64,000 nt of DNA from Deltaproteobacteria bacterium (GTDB lineage: Bacteria > Desulfobacterota > Deferrisomatia > Deferrisomatales > JACRMM01). The stretch's first letter is position 1; every line of letters starts with the position of its first letter. The notes under the pieces are model-generated. The model saw only the letters and a program-made list of their open reading frames with translations, was not told where the DNA came from and did no database searches. Location: contig JACRMM010000028.1 of the NCBI GenBank assembly GCA_016214985.1, positions 62,001 through 126,000 on the forward strand, given 5' to 3'. The translations under genes were made by a program, and so were the position numbers. This document shows, one piece after another, positions 50,453-60,107 of the stretch.

Positions 50453-51676
50453 ATGGGCAACCTCTTCAGCCACCTCTTCTATCTCTTCCTCACCTCCCCG
50501 GTCCTCTCCCCCGCCGTGAACGGCACCTCGCTGTATCTCTTCCTCGTGATCCCCTTGATCGATCCGGAGTTCCTCCGCTACCTCCGAAACAAGAGGTTCA
50601 ATCCGAATTCCCTGCTGGCCGCTCTCCTCCTCCTTGCTGCCTCGATCCCATACGCGAGCCTCCACTTCGTGCTGAAGGTCGTTTCGATCATCGTCGCCGT
50701 GGGATACATGCAGTACACCCTCAAGGTGGGAAGGTTCCACCTTTACAAGTACATCAACCTCAACGTCGCCGTGGCGCTGGTCCAGGTGGTCGGGCTTCTC
50801 ACGTTTCAAAGGGCGTGGCTGTTTCCCCTCGACGTCGGTACCGCGCTGTGGGGGAAGTACGCTTTGGCAACCGGGCCGACTCCCGCGGAGGCAGAGGGGA
50901 TCCTCCTTGCCTTCCGCTTCAGCGGCCTGTCCCGAGAGCCCGGGTTCTTTGCCTCTCTCGTCATCATCAGCTTCCTTCTGCTCCTGGACCATCGGAAAGT
51001 TCCGCGCCGGAGGTTCCACCTGTTGATACACGCCATCGGCATCGTTGTGTCCTTCTCGAAGATCTCGCTCGCGTTCTTTGCCGTGTTCCCTTTCGTCTTT
51101 TTCTTCCGACGGTTCGTGGAAAAGGTCCCCAAGTCGCTCGTCGTTGGCGGAGTCCTGGCGACGATGGTCGCGGCGACATTGTACGTGTACGATTACTATG
51201 GCGTGGACTACGTCAACCAATCCTTCCAGCACAGAACCTTCGGATACGCGCTGCTGCGGGAACTAAGTGCGGGGGACCTGTTGTTCGGAGTTGGCTTTCG
51301 GAACGTCGTGAGTCGAGCGGGCCAGATTCCTCTTATCATGCACAGCTCGATGTACGAACGATACCCCGATATGATCGCGGGCGGTAGCGGCCTCGCGTCG
51401 ATCATCATCGACCACGGTGTGCTCTTCTTCCTGATGCTCGTCTTCCTTCTCTACCTCGTGGAGGCCAATGCCTATGAACTCCTGCTCTTCCTCTTGATGT
51501 CTATCAACGACAACCCGCTCGCCAGCCAGTCTTACGTGCTTCTGGGGATCTACTACATGCTGTTCAACCGGTACAGCGACGCGTATGCGTGGCGTCTTGC
51601 GGAGGCGCTCGGGCCGACCGGGCGGCCTTGCCCTGGCGGGACGTCCGCGAGGGTCGGTCGTGTCACCAGCGCGTAG
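50453..51676 (+). CDS. Putative polysaccharide polymerase (Wzy/O-antigen ligase-like)
   Basis: A 407-residue protein with about ten hydrophobic segments and a large loop between the late helices (VDYVNQSFQHRTFGYALLRELSAGDLLFGVGFRN), the layout of Wzy polymerases. FSGLSREPGFFASLVIISFLLLL carries the SREP-like motif common in this family, in place of a conserved primary signature. It lies with a flippase, chain-length proteins and an initiating transferase, which fixes the role better than sequence does. WaaL-type ligase is the main alternative. Lower G+C in parts, as usual for wzy. Confidence 0.72.
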   Translation: MGNLFSHLFYLFLTSPVLSPAVNGTSLYLFLVIPLIDPEFLRYLRNKRFNPNSLLAALLLLAASIPYASLHFVLKVVSIIVAVGYMQYTLKVGRFHLYKYINLNVAVALVQVVGLLTFQRAWLFPLDVGTALWGKYALATGPTPAEAEGILLAFRFSGLSREPGFFASLVIISFLLLLDHRKVPRRRFHLLIHAIGIVVSFSKISLAFFAVFPFVFFFRRFVEKVPKSLVVGGVLATMVAATLYVYDYYGVDYVNQSFQHRTFGYALLRELSAGDLLFGVGFRNVVSRAGQIPLIMHSSMYERYPDMIAGGSGLASIIIDHGVLFFLMLVFLLYLVEANAYELLLFLLMSINDNPLASQSYVLLGIYYMLFNRYSDAYAWRLAEALGPTGRPCPGGTSARVGRVTSA

Positions 51677-51683
51677 GGGAACC

Positions 51684-52967
51684 GTGGAGGGGGGGGGGCT
51701 CACGCGCCTCTTCTTCCGGGCCGCCGACGGTGCGGCGAGGCTCTTCAAACGCCCTAGGCCATTCCCCCGGAGTTGCTCCAGGATCGTGATCGTGAAGTTG
51801 GGGGGGGTGGGCGACGCCGTGCTCGCGACGCCCATTCTGGCGCCGCTGAGCGAGCGTCATCCGGCCGCCCGGCTGGACGTAGCGTGCTGGTCCGCGGCGC
51901 AGCCGGTCTTCTTGGGTAACCCGAGGATCGGGGAGGTGTTCAGCTCCCCGATCCTGGACGCCGCCGGGTTCGGGCACCTCGCCCGGTCGCTCCGGTTTCG
52001 GGAGCTCGCCCGATTGCGGACCTTCTTCCGCGGGGCGGACGCGGTCCTGTTTCTGAACCGGATCTGCACCGTGGGCGGATTTCTGAAACTCTTGTTCGCC
52101 GCCGCGCTCTCCGGGGCGGCAGCCAAGGTGGGACTGGACACGGACAACCGGCGAGGAGCCTTCCTCGACGTCCGGGTGCCCGACCCCGGATACCTGGTCC
52201 GGCACGAGGTGACCTACGTGCGGGACATCCTCGCGGCCCTCGGCATCGATGTCGCACCAGAGCGACTCAGAGCAACCATACACGTGGACGAAGCGGCCCG
52301 GCGCCGGGTCGACGACCTCCTCTTCCCGCTCGGCGGGAGGCCGTTCATGACACTGCATGTCGGCTCCTCGAAGGAGGGGTGGCGAGCCCTCAAGAGACTT
52401 CCACTCCAAGTCTGGCTCGACCTGGCCGCCAGGATTGCGAGGGACTTCGGGACGCCTCTGGTGCTGGTGGGCGGAAGGGAGGATCGGGACGCCAACGCCG
52501 AGTTCCTGGCTCGGGCTCCGGAGCACGGGCTCGCCGGGCACCCCCTCTTCGACCTAGGGGACCGCACGACACTGCCCGAGTTGCTCGAAGTCATCTCCCG
52601 ATCATCCCTGTTCGTCGGGACAGACAGCGGCGTGGCCCACGTCGGCGGCTGCTCGCGGACGCCCCTCGTCACGGTCTTCCTCTTCTCGGACTCTGTCGGC
52701 TTTGCGCCGCTCGGAGATCGGTCGCACGTTCTGTCTCGCCGCCTCGTCTGCAACCCGTGTCTGTACCGAAAGGGCTATGAGACCTGCGTTCGTCGAGAGT
52801 GCTTCGGGATCTCGGCCGAGGAGATCTTCGCCAAGGTGAGATCTGTACTTGGATCGTCCGGCGGACCCGGCCCCCTAGATACGCCCGCTTTGCCACGAAG
52901 GCCATGGCGGTCGCGCCCGGATGCGGCAGATCGACCCGATCGTCCGAAGACACTTGTGCGGCCTTAA
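51684..52967 (+). CDS. Family 9 glycosyltransferase, copy 2
   Basis: A 427-residue GT-B enzyme. SRIVIVKLGGVGDAVLATPILAPLSERHP opens it, and TLHVGSSKEGWRALKRLP and LFVGTDSGVAHVGGCSRTPLVTVF are the C-terminal GT9 motifs. The Cys-rich patch CNPCLYRKGYETCVRRECF parallels copy 1, but overall identity looks low, so this is a different enzyme rather than a recent duplicate. GTG 51684 has AGGGGA upstream; GTG 51660 is possible. The last 40 residues are Pro/Arg-rich and probably disordered. About 180 bases without a gene follow. Confidence 0.85.
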   Translation: MEGGGLTRLFFRAADGAARLFKRPRPFPRSCSRIVIVKLGGVGDAVLATPILAPLSERHPAARLDVACWSAAQPVFLGNPRIGEVFSSPILDAAGFGHLARSLRFRELARLRTFFRGADAVLFLNRICTVGGFLKLLFAAALSGAAAKVGLDTDNRRGAFLDVRVPDPGYLVRHEVTYVRDILAALGIDVAPERLRATIHVDEAARRRVDDLLFPLGGRPFMTLHVGSSKEGWRALKRLPLQVWLDLAARIARDFGTPLVLVGGREDRDANAEFLARAPEHGLAGHPLFDLGDRTTLPELLEVISRSSLFVGTDSGVAHVGGCSRTPLVTVFLFSDSVGFAPLGDRSHVLSRRLVCNPCLYRKGYETCVRRECFGISAEEIFAKVRSVLGSSGGPGPLDTPALPRRPWRSRPDAADRPDRPKTLVRP

Positions 52968-53150
52968 CGGTCGGGAAGCGGACGTCGCGATGCCGACGAG
53001 GAACCGCGCGCCTTCGGAGGTCACCCGGACGGGCGGCGCGCCCGCCCCCCCTGACCGCAAGCAGCCCCCGGAACGCGGCCTCACGGCGGCGGCCGCCTCC
53101 GTCGACGCCTGCCCATCTGGGTTTCGGCGCCGCACCGTGGGGCGTCTAGG

Positions 53151-54716
53151 ATGACCATGGAGAGCCGAATCCCGGGCCCTTCGCCGGCCCTCGATCCTCG
53201 ACTGGCGCGGAACACGGCGCTGAACCTGGTCGGCAACGGCGCGCCAATGCTGGTCGCCCTGGTCGCGATCCCGGTTCTCCTGAGGGGCATCGGAACGGAG
53301 CGGTTTGGGATCCTCACGCTGGCGTGGATGCTGGTCGGGTACTTCTCCCTCTTCGACCTGGGCATCGCCCGGGCCATGACGAAATCTGTGTCGGAACACC
53401 TGGCGCGGGGGGAGTTGAGGGAGTTGCCTTCCCTCGTGTGGACCTCCCTCTACCTGATGCTCGGCTTCGGGGCCCTCGGAGGTGTTGTCGCCGCCGGGGT
53501 GACCCCTCTCCTGGTAGATCGTGTCTTGAATATTCCGCCAGAATTGGTCGAGGAATCGACGTCGTCGTTCCACCTTCTCGCCCTCTGCGTACCGGTCGTG
53601 CTCGTCACGGCAGGCCTGCGGGGGGTCCTGGAGGCCCAGCAACGTTTCGGCCTGATCAATGCCATCAAGATCCCGGCCAACGCAGCTAATTTCTTGGCGC
53701 CCCTGGCCGCGCTCCCGTTCACGCGTTCTCTGGCTCCCGTGGTCGGGCTCCTGGTCGCGGGCCGTGTCCTCGTCTTCCTGGTTCACCTGGGCTACAGCCT
53801 CAACTCCCTCCCCGGCCTCCTGCGCCCCGTGCGCCCCAACACCGAACGCGCGAAGGAATTGCTGGGGTTTGGCGCTTGGCTCACGGTCAGCAACGTGGTG
53901 TACCCGCTGATGAGCTACCTCGACCGCTTCTTCATCGGCGCAGTCCTGACGATGCGGGAAGTGGCCTACTACGTCACGCCCTACGAACTCGTCACCAAGC
54001 TCGTCCTCATCTCGTTCAGTCTCCAGGCGACGATCTTCCCAGCGTTTACGGCCCTGGCAGCCACGCGCAGGGAGGACCTCTGTGCGCTCCACGACAGGGC
54101 GGTGGTGCACATGCTCATGGTCTACACACCCATCGCCGCCGCGGTGATCGTGCTCGCCGATCCGTTCCTCTCCGTTTGGCTGGGGGGGGAGTTCCCTAGC
54201 CGGAGCGCCGCCGTGATGCGGCTCTTGAGTGTCGGGGTACTCCTCAACGCCGTAGGCGGGGTTCCGTACAACGCCATCCAGGCGATGGGAAGGGCGGACC
54301 TGACAGCGAAGTTCCATCTCGCCGAACTGCCCGTGTACGTTGCCATGCTGGTCGTCTTCACGAAGGCGATGGGGATCGGCGGCGCAGCGCTGGCATGGAC
54401 GCTGCGCCTCGCCCTCGACACCACCATCTGGCTCTGGCTGGCGAAGTCCATAATCCGGACCGGACCGGCGGGAATGCGGTTGATCGGCCATTTCGGGGCG
54501 GCCGGCGGCGTTCTCGTGGCCGCAGCAGCCCTGGCTCGCCTTCCGGATCTCCCCTGGAAGGTAGGCCTGCTTCTCATACTGGTGGCCTTCACCGCAACGG
54601 TTTCCTGGCGGCAAGGCCTGTCCGACACCGAGAAAGCCTCCATCCGGGAGACGGCAAGGCAGTGGTCCGGTCGCAGGAAGATTGAAGCGCGTGGCGCCAG
54701 GAGGGTGGAGCCGTGA
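53151..54716 (+). CDS. Polysaccharide flippase (Wzx-like, MOP superfamily)
   Basis: A 521-residue membrane protein with 12 or more hydrophobic segments. ARNTALNLVGNGAPMLVALVAIPVLLRGIGTERFGILTL is the characteristic first-helix pair, FDLGIARAMTKSVSE follows, and a second half begins GFGAWLTVSNVVYPLMSYLDRFFIGAVL, repeating the fold. It moves lipid-linked repeat units across the inner membrane. ATG 53151 and ATG 53157 are close options. Its stop overlaps the GTG of the FkbM gene. Confidence 0.92.
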   Translation: MTMESRIPGPSPALDPRLARNTALNLVGNGAPMLVALVAIPVLLRGIGTERFGILTLAWMLVGYFSLFDLGIARAMTKSVSEHLARGELRELPSLVWTSLYLMLGFGALGGVVAAGVTPLLVDRVLNIPPELVEESTSSFHLLALCVPVVLVTAGLRGVLEAQQRFGLINAIKIPANAANFLAPLAALPFTRSLAPVVGLLVAGRVLVFLVHLGYSLNSLPGLLRPVRPNTERAKELLGFGAWLTVSNVVYPLMSYLDRFFIGAVLTMREVAYYVTPYELVTKLVLISFSLQATIFPAFTALAATRREDLCALHDRAVVHMLMVYTPIAAAVIVLADPFLSVWLGGEFPSRSAAVMRLLSVGVLLNAVGGVPYNAIQAMGRADLTAKFHLAELPVYVAMLVVFTKAMGIGGAALAWTLRLALDTTIWLWLAKSIIRTGPAGMRLIGHFGAAGGVLVAAAALARLPDLPWKVGLLLILVAFTATVSWRQGLSDTEKASIRETARQWSGRRKIEARGARRVEP

Positions 54717-55456
54717 GTGTTCTAGCGGAGATCAAGCGTCGCCTTCCCCGACCCTGGGTGTTGCCCGCGAGCTACCTGAACCAGAAAATACGCGGGAATC
54801 TAGAGCCCGAACTGCGCCTTCTCCCCTCCCTCGTCCGCAAGGGTTCGTGTGCGGTCGATGTGGGGGCCAACGTAGGATTCTATAGCTACGCCCTCTCCCG
54901 GTTGTGCTCCAGCGTCGAAGCATTCGAACCGTTGTCGCAGTGCGCCGAAGTCCTCGAGGCATACGGGGCGCCGAACGTGCGCGTGCACCGGATGGGGCTT
55001 TCCTCGGTGGATGGGTCTCTTGCGTTGCGCGTCCCCCGGGTGGCCGGGGTCTCTCATGTCCTCTCGGCCAGCTTCAGCCGAGAGCATGCGGGGGAGCAGG
55101 ACGTCCACCTATTGCCGGTCCGCCGGCTCGATGGATTCGAGTTCCGCGACGTGTCCTTCGTCAAGATCGATGTGGAGGGGCACGAACTCGAAGTCCTCGA
55201 AGGCAGCCGAGAGACGATCCTCCGAGAGAAGCCGGTGCTGCTCATCGAGGTCGAGCAGCGGCATCACGCGGGCCCCATCTTCGACGTATTTCGGCGGATC
55301 TTCGGCTTGGGGCCGTATGTCGGAAGCTTCCTCTGGCAAGGGACCCTGCGACCGCTCCAAGAGTTCCGATACGAGACTCACCAGATGCCGTTTCTCGGAG
55401 AGGTCGTCCGAAAGGGCTACGTCAACAACTTCATCTTCCGTCCCCTCGCGCCGTGA
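54713..55456 (+). CDS. FkbM-family methyltransferase
   Basis: A 247-residue SAM methyltransferase. VRKGSCAVDVGANVGFYSYALSRLC is motif I, VEAFEPLSQCAEVL the post-I strand, and VKIDVEGHELEVLEGS the family-defining block. GTG 54713 overlaps the flippase stop. FkbM enzymes O-methylate sugars or similar hydroxyls; here it should decorate the polysaccharide. Last gene of the locus. About 270 bases with no gene follow. Confidence 0.88.
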   Translation: MSVLAEIKRRLPRPWVLPASYLNQKIRGNLEPELRLLPSLVRKGSCAVDVGANVGFYSYALSRLCSSVEAFEPLSQCAEVLEAYGAPNVRVHRMGLSSVDGSLALRVPRVAGVSHVLSASFSREHAGEQDVHLLPVRRLDGFEFRDVSFVKIDVEGHELEVLEGSRETILREKPVLLIEVEQRHHAGPIFDVFRRIFGLGPYVGSFLWQGTLRPLQEFRYETHQMPFLGEVVRKGYVNNFIFRPLAP

Positions 55457-55726
55457 GCCCCCTGCTCTTCCCATGCGACGCGGAATTGCGGGAGCGCCCG
55501 CGAGCACCCTGATCCCCGCGGTCCAGAGCCGAACTTCTCGGTCACCGAGAGGCGTCGGCGTTCCACTCGCGTCCAGGAACCGAAGCGCCACCCGCCATGA
55601 GAAACTGAACGGATGCGGCAGAATCCTGCGTATCGTCGTCAACCTCACCGCACTTCAGGCTTCAGCGGCGCAGGCACACAGGTACGATGCCATGACATCA
55701 CTCTCGAGAGTGCCGAGGTGACACCG

Positions 55727-55950
55727 ATGCGCACCACAATCCGAATCGAAGACCGGCTCCTCGAGCAACTACGGGAGCAGCCACATCAGGAGAAGCTTCC
55801 ACTCACGCAGTTGCTCGACCACCCCCTGCGGGCGTGACTCCGGGCCTCGCGCCCTGGGCGCCGTCCGGGGTGGACATGGAGAAAGCCCTGGCCCTCGCGG
55901 CGTCGCTCGAAGACGAAGAGATCACCCGCAAGCTGGCTCTGCGCAAGTGA
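55727..55950 (+). pseudogene. Frameshifted VapB-type antitoxin gene
   Basis: ATG 55727 (GAGGTGA upstream) encodes MRTTIRIEDRLLEQLREQ, a ribbon-helix-helix antitoxin start, but stops at 55837 after 36 codons. The C-terminal antitoxin-like part resumes in another frame (MEKALALAASLEDEEITRK..., 55876-55950), and its stop overlaps the GTG of the following toxin fragment (GTGA), preserving the original operon coupling. One indel explains both halves. Confidence 0.65.
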
Positions 55951-56015
55951 AGATCGTCGACCTGAATGTCCTTCTCTGTGCCGTCAAGGAGGACGCGACC
56001 CACCAACGGGCCGTT
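55947..56015 (+). pseudogene. VapC (PIN-domain) toxin fragment
   Basis: GTG 55947 encodes VKIVDLNVLLCAVKEDATHQRAV, the first strand and helix of a PIN ribonuclease with the first catalytic Asp. After about 23 codons similarity stops abruptly and the 3' end of an unrelated opposing gene begins 35 bases on. The rest of the toxin is deleted. Confidence 0.7.
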
Positions 56016-56050
56016 CTAACGTTGGCCTTCCTACCATCGGTTGGAGTGGG

Positions 56051-56911
56051 CTACCGGGCGCCGAGGGACTCTCTCCTCTTCAGGAGCACGAGCGCGATCC
56101 CCCCAAGAACGGCCAAGGACGCCAGGACCCAACGGAGTGTGAGGGTCTCTCCCAGGAAGGCAATGCCTCCCAGGGACGCAATCACGGGAACACTCAACTG
56201 CACGGTGGCGGCACTCGTGGCTTTCAACTGCGGCAACACCGTGTACCAGATGGCGTAGCCCAATCCGGACGCCACGGCGCCGGACGCGATCGCGTACCCG
56301 ATTCCGGCTCCATCCACGGAGATTCCGCTCGCCGTGGCTGCGCTCAGGGCTGCCGCGATCGCGACGGCTCGCAGGAAATTCCCGGCGGTTACGGCGAGCG
56401 GATCACCGGCACCTCTTCCGCGCAGGGAGTAGACGCCCCACGCTGCTCCAGCGCTCAACATCAGGAGGGCGCCCAACAGCGGTGGCGCCGAGAGCCCCGG
56501 CAGCAGCAGACCGACCAGACCCCCGAGGGCGAGCACGAGACCCATGAGCTGCACTCCCCGCAGACGCTCTCCCCTCCAGATTCCGTGGCTGATCATCGTT
56601 GCCTGCACGGCGCCAAAGAGCAGCAGGGCACCGGTCGCCGCGGGCAGCGTCACGTACGCGAAGGAAAACCCGGCCGCATAGACACACAGGGCGAATGCCG
56701 ACGGCCAGTTGCCTGCACGGCCTCGCGCGCCGCTTCGGAGGCGCGCCACCAGCCACAGCATGATCGCCCCGGAGGCCAGGCGAATCGTGGTGAAGCTGGC
56801 CGCATCGATGCTGGTGTGCTTGAGGGCGGCCCGGCAGAGCAGCGAGTTGCCCGCGAAGGCGATCATTACCAACGATGTCGTCAACATCAGGCGCACGTAA
56901 GGCATGTTCAT
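56051..56911 (-). CDS. EamA/DMT-family transporter
   Basis: A 286-residue inner-membrane protein with about ten hydrophobic segments in two EamA repeats. AFAGNSLLCRAALKHTSIDAASFTTIRLASGAIML opens repeat 1 and WYTVLPQLKATSAATVQLSVPVIASLGGIAFLGE marks the end of repeat 2. It is distinct from the EamA protein at 9471. It probably exports a metabolite. ATG 56911 or the ATG two codons later both work. Its 3' end sits where the vapC fragment breaks off. Confidence 0.88.
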   Translation of the reverse strand: MNMPYVRLMLTTSLVMIAFAGNSLLCRAALKHTSIDAASFTTIRLASGAIMLWLVARLRSGARGRAGNWPSAFALCVYAAGFSFAYVTLPAATGALLLFGAVQATMISHGIWRGERLRGVQLMGLVLALGGLVGLLLPGLSAPPLLGALLMLSAGAAWGVYSLRGRGAGDPLAVTAGNFLRAVAIAAALSAATASGISVDGAGIGYAIASGAVASGLGYAIWYTVLPQLKATSAATVQLSVPVIASLGGIAFLGETLTLRWVLASLAVLGGIALVLLKRRESLGAR

Positions 56912-57108
56912 CTTCTCACGGCCGCTGATCGGTTGTTGCGCCCAGCCACCCTGCCACGTCTACGCCGCCGATTCGGCACTTCAGACACCTGGTTCAGCGC
57001 CCCTCCCGTGGGGCGCGCACAGGCTGCTCTTCTCGGCACCGTACTCCATCCACGGCACCCCGGGATACCCCCGGCTCACGGCGGGGGACGAAGCGGGCAG
57101 CCCCAGCG

Positions 57109-58446
57109 CTACTCCAAGGCGGCCAGAAGTTTCGGACGCGTCAGCAAAACCAAGCCCCAAGCGAGGCACGCGGTCTCCCCCACGGCGATCGCGGCGCGCA
57201 CGCCGAGAACGTGTCCCAGGGCGCCGAACGCGAGGCTTCCGAGGGGCATGATCCCGAGGAAGGAGAGCACGAAGAGGGCCATCACCCGGCCACGGAGGTG
57301 AGCAGGGGTGGAGGCCTGGATTCCGGTGTTCACGGCGGCCTGCATGGTGAGGAAGGCCCCTCCGGCCACCGGCATGAGGCAGGCGGTCAGCCACACGCGC
57401 CCCGACAAGGCGATGGCAAGGGCCGCACTGGCGAAGACGATCAGGCCGACGCGGATGAGAGTGGGGCGGTGGGCCAACCGAGCCAGGTACGCCACGCCCA
57501 GGGCTCCGGTCAGGGCGCCCAGACCGTTCGCCGCCACGAGAAAGGCGTAGGTCCCCGAGTCCCCACGCAGGGGCCCCTTGACCAGGAGCGGCAGGAGAAC
57601 GAGGTAGGGCAATCCGAAGAACGTCGTCAGGCTCACCGAGGCGAGCAGGACCGCGACCGAGAGGTTCTCCCGCGCATACGTGAGGCCCCCGGTGAGACGC
57701 TGCCACGTCGTCTCCGCGGCTCCGGCGCCCGAGTGCGGTGGATGGGCGTAGCGGGGGCGGATCACGAGCAGAGCCGCAATGACCGCGAGGAAGCTCACTG
57801 CGTTCGCCCAGAACGCCGAGGCGATCCCCAGGCGCGCCATCAGGACGCCGGCAATGGCGGGGCCCACCAGGCGGGCCGCGTGGAACTGGGCCGAGTTGAG
57901 CGACACGGCGTTGAGCAGCGTCTCGCTCGGCACCAGGTCCGGAATCATCGCCTGCCAGGCCGGGAAGCTGAACACCATGCCGATACCGGTCACGAAGGCC
58001 GCCCCCAGAATCCACCCCATCAGCCCCCAGTTTCCGCGGGTCAAGGAGCTCACCTCGATCACGTACGCCAAACCGAAGGCCAGGAACATGACCACGGTCT
58101 GACTCATCAGGAGCAGCCGCCTCCGGTCCATCCGATCGGCCATCATGCCGGCGGGCAGAGCCAGGAAAAGGACCGGCAGGCCGCCGGCGAAGCCGACCAT
58201 CCCAACCCAGAACGAGGAGCCCGTGAGTTGGGTCACGAGCCACCCCTGGGCGACGTTCTGCATCCAGGTCCCTACGTTGGAGAGGCACGCACCCGCCCAG
58301 AAGTACCGATAATCGCGGTGCTGGAACGCCTCGAAGGTGCGGCCGGCGGTCGTCCACGGAGTTCGGCCCGGCTCCCCGTCGCGCTTGGAATCCAGCGGGA
58401 GTGCGGCTGCTTCCACGGCCAAGACCTCACTCGGTGCATCAGACAT
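57109..58446 (-). CDS. MFS transporter (MFS_3/EntS-like exporter)
   Basis: A 445-residue major-facilitator protein with 12 predicted helices after a hydrophilic N-terminal 40 residues. FEAFQHRDYRYFWAGACLSNVGTWMQNVAQGWLV is highly typical of the enterobactin-exporter-like MFS_3 group, and the loop 2-3 motif reads LPAGMMADRMDRRRLLL. Substrate unknown; siderophore, drug and macrolide exporters share this form. The 200-base gap to the DMT gene holds nothing recognised. Confidence 0.9.
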   Translation of the reverse strand: MSDAPSEVLAVEAAALPLDSKRDGEPGRTPWTTAGRTFEAFQHRDYRYFWAGACLSNVGTWMQNVAQGWLVTQLTGSSFWVGMVGFAGGLPVLFLALPAGMMADRMDRRRLLLMSQTVVMFLAFGLAYVIEVSSLTRGNWGLMGWILGAAFVTGIGMVFSFPAWQAMIPDLVPSETLLNAVSLNSAQFHAARLVGPAIAGVLMARLGIASAFWANAVSFLAVIAALLVIRPRYAHPPHSGAGAAETTWQRLTGGLTYARENLSVAVLLASVSLTTFFGLPYLVLLPLLVKGPLRGDSGTYAFLVAANGLGALTGALGVAYLARLAHRPTLIRVGLIVFASAALAIALSGRVWLTACLMPVAGGAFLTMQAAVNTGIQASTPAHLRGRVMALFVLSFLGIMPLGSLAFGALGHVLGVRAAIAVGETACLAWGLVLLTRPKLLAALE

Positions 58447-58798
58447 GCATTCCCCTGTCGCCGCGCGATGACTCGCGGAGAACTTCAGCCAGTGGAGACG
58501 CCGGCCCCGGAAGAGGCATGGTGCTTGATCCCTACAACGCCTACGCCGGGCCCGTCAATAGCCCCGACGGGCGGTCTACCCGGAACCGGGATCTCGCAGT
58601 CTCGTTCGTTCAGGCCGCTCCGCCTCCCCCCGATCGCTGTCACCCTGTGAACTGATCGACCTCTGACCCGGGCCCCTTGCGCAGACGGCTTCCGCGAGGC
58701 ACGTTCCTATTCGCGAAAGAGGGGGCATCCGGTGTGCGAAGTCAGGCCGATGAGGGCGCGGTGGTTCGGCAGCGTGGCGCTGCCAGAAGGGGCTTCCC
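58447..58798. other. Divergent gap with hairpin (58550-58572)
   Basis: About 350 bases between the divergent MFS and hydrolase genes. GCCCGTC (58550-58556) and GACGGGC (58566-58572) form a 7-base stem with a 9-base loop, a possible operator or leader hairpin. No gene is supported here. Confidence 0.4.
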
Positions 58799-59845
58799 AT
58801 GCGTAGAGTGGATTCATGGAGAAGGAAGGCGTTTCTCGGGACGGTGATGGCCGTGTGCGGATGGGCGCCCATGGGCGCTGGGGCGCAGGAGGTAGTGGCC
58901 GACTTCAAGGCAGGTCCGCCGACGGGGATGTACGGGTTCGCGAGCCGCACGCCCAAGTCGCTGCCCGATCTGGTCAAGCCCGACGCGAGTGGCGAGGCGG
59001 TCACTATCGTCGGCCACCTGTTTCTTCCGGAGACCAGCGGCACGGTGCCGGCGGTTGTGCTGATGCACGGCTCGGGCGGCATCTACGGCGCGATGCTCGA
59101 CTACTGGCCGAAGCTGTTCAATGCCCAAGGCATCGCGGTCTTCTCCCTGGATCGCTTTGGGCCGCGCGGCGTGAAGAGCACGGCGGAAGACCAGTCGCTG
59201 GTGCCGTTCGTGGCGGACGTGGCCGACGCGTTTGCCGCCTTGCGTCTCCTTGCCTCCCATCCGCGCCTCGACGCCAAGCGCATTGCCATCATGGGCTTCT
59301 CGCGCGGCGGCATCGCCTCGTGGCGCACGGCGGTGGAGCGGATCATCGCCGCGCAGCAGCTTCCGGACGGGCTGCGCTTTGCGGCACACGTTCAGGCCTA
59401 TTCGGGAGGCTGTTCCGGCGTCTTCCGACTGATCGTCAAACCGGGGGTCTTCTCCAAGGCGCCCGAGCTCTGGATTCACGGCGACGCGGACGACTACACA
59501 CCCATCGGCGCCTGCCGCGACTACTCGCAGCGAATCGCCGAGGCGGGCACGCCGGTCGAGTTCGTGACCCTGCCCGGCGCATCCCACAAGTTCGACTTCG
59601 ACGATCAGCGCCGCATTGCCGTGCGCGGTGCAACGCGCACGGTAGAGAGTTGCCCGCTCGAGGTCGATATCGACACGCTCGCAACCTACGACCGCACGAC
59701 CGGCCAGCACCTGACCGGGGCTGCCTACCAGCAGGCCGTCAAGAGCTGCGGAGCGCTGGGCGCGACCGTGCAAGGCGACCGCGGCGCGCGCGACAAGGCC
59801 GGACAGGCGACGGTCGCCTTCCTGCGCAAGGTGTTCGGGCTGTGA
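58799..59845 (+). CDS. Secreted dienelactone hydrolase-like alpha/beta hydrolase
   Basis: A 348-residue exported hydrolase. The signal peptide ends near GAGAQ (about residue 30). VVLMHGSGG forms the oxyanion region, GFSRGG holds nucleophile Ser168, an Asp lies in HGDADDYTPIGAC and the catalytic His in PGASHKFDFDD. These are dienelactone-hydrolase-superfamily features; the nucleophile is Ser rather than the Cys of true dienelactone hydrolase. AGAAGGGG precedes ATG 58799. Substrate unknown; it lies alone. Confidence 0.85.
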   Translation: MRRVDSWRRKAFLGTVMAVCGWAPMGAGAQEVVADFKAGPPTGMYGFASRTPKSLPDLVKPDASGEAVTIVGHLFLPETSGTVPAVVLMHGSGGIYGAMLDYWPKLFNAQGIAVFSLDRFGPRGVKSTAEDQSLVPFVADVADAFAALRLLASHPRLDAKRIAIMGFSRGGIASWRTAVERIIAAQQLPDGLRFAAHVQAYSGGCSGVFRLIVKPGVFSKAPELWIHGDADDYTPIGACRDYSQRIAEAGTPVEFVTLPGASHKFDFDDQRRIAVRGATRTVESCPLEVDIDTLATYDRTTGQHLTGAAYQQAVKSCGALGATVQGDRGARDKAGQATVAFLRKVFGL

Positions 59846-59933
59846 CGGAGACAGGATCGCCGCGGAAGGCGGACGCCTCCGAGGGCGTCGAGTGAAACAG
59901 CGATCCGAGCGCCACCCATCCGACGTGCGGGCC

Positions 59934-59954
59934 GCTGCGGCCTTTCCCCGCAGC
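59934..59954. other. Hairpin in the convergent gap 59846-60107
   Basis: GCTGCGG (59934-59940) and CCGCAGC (59948-59954) form a perfect 7-base stem with loop CCTTTCC between convergent genes. It could end transcription from either side, though no T-tract follows. Confidence 0.35.
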
Positions 59955-60107
59955 GCGAGCACTTCTCCAAGGCCCTCGGGCGCCCCTGAAGGACCTCGCG
60001 GGACCCCGATCGGACCGCACCGGGCTCCGAGACTGGGGGACCCTGCCTGCAAGAAGGGAAGATCGTGAGCCCGCCCCGCGAGACGAGGCCGTTCCTTCCT
60101 CCCTCGG

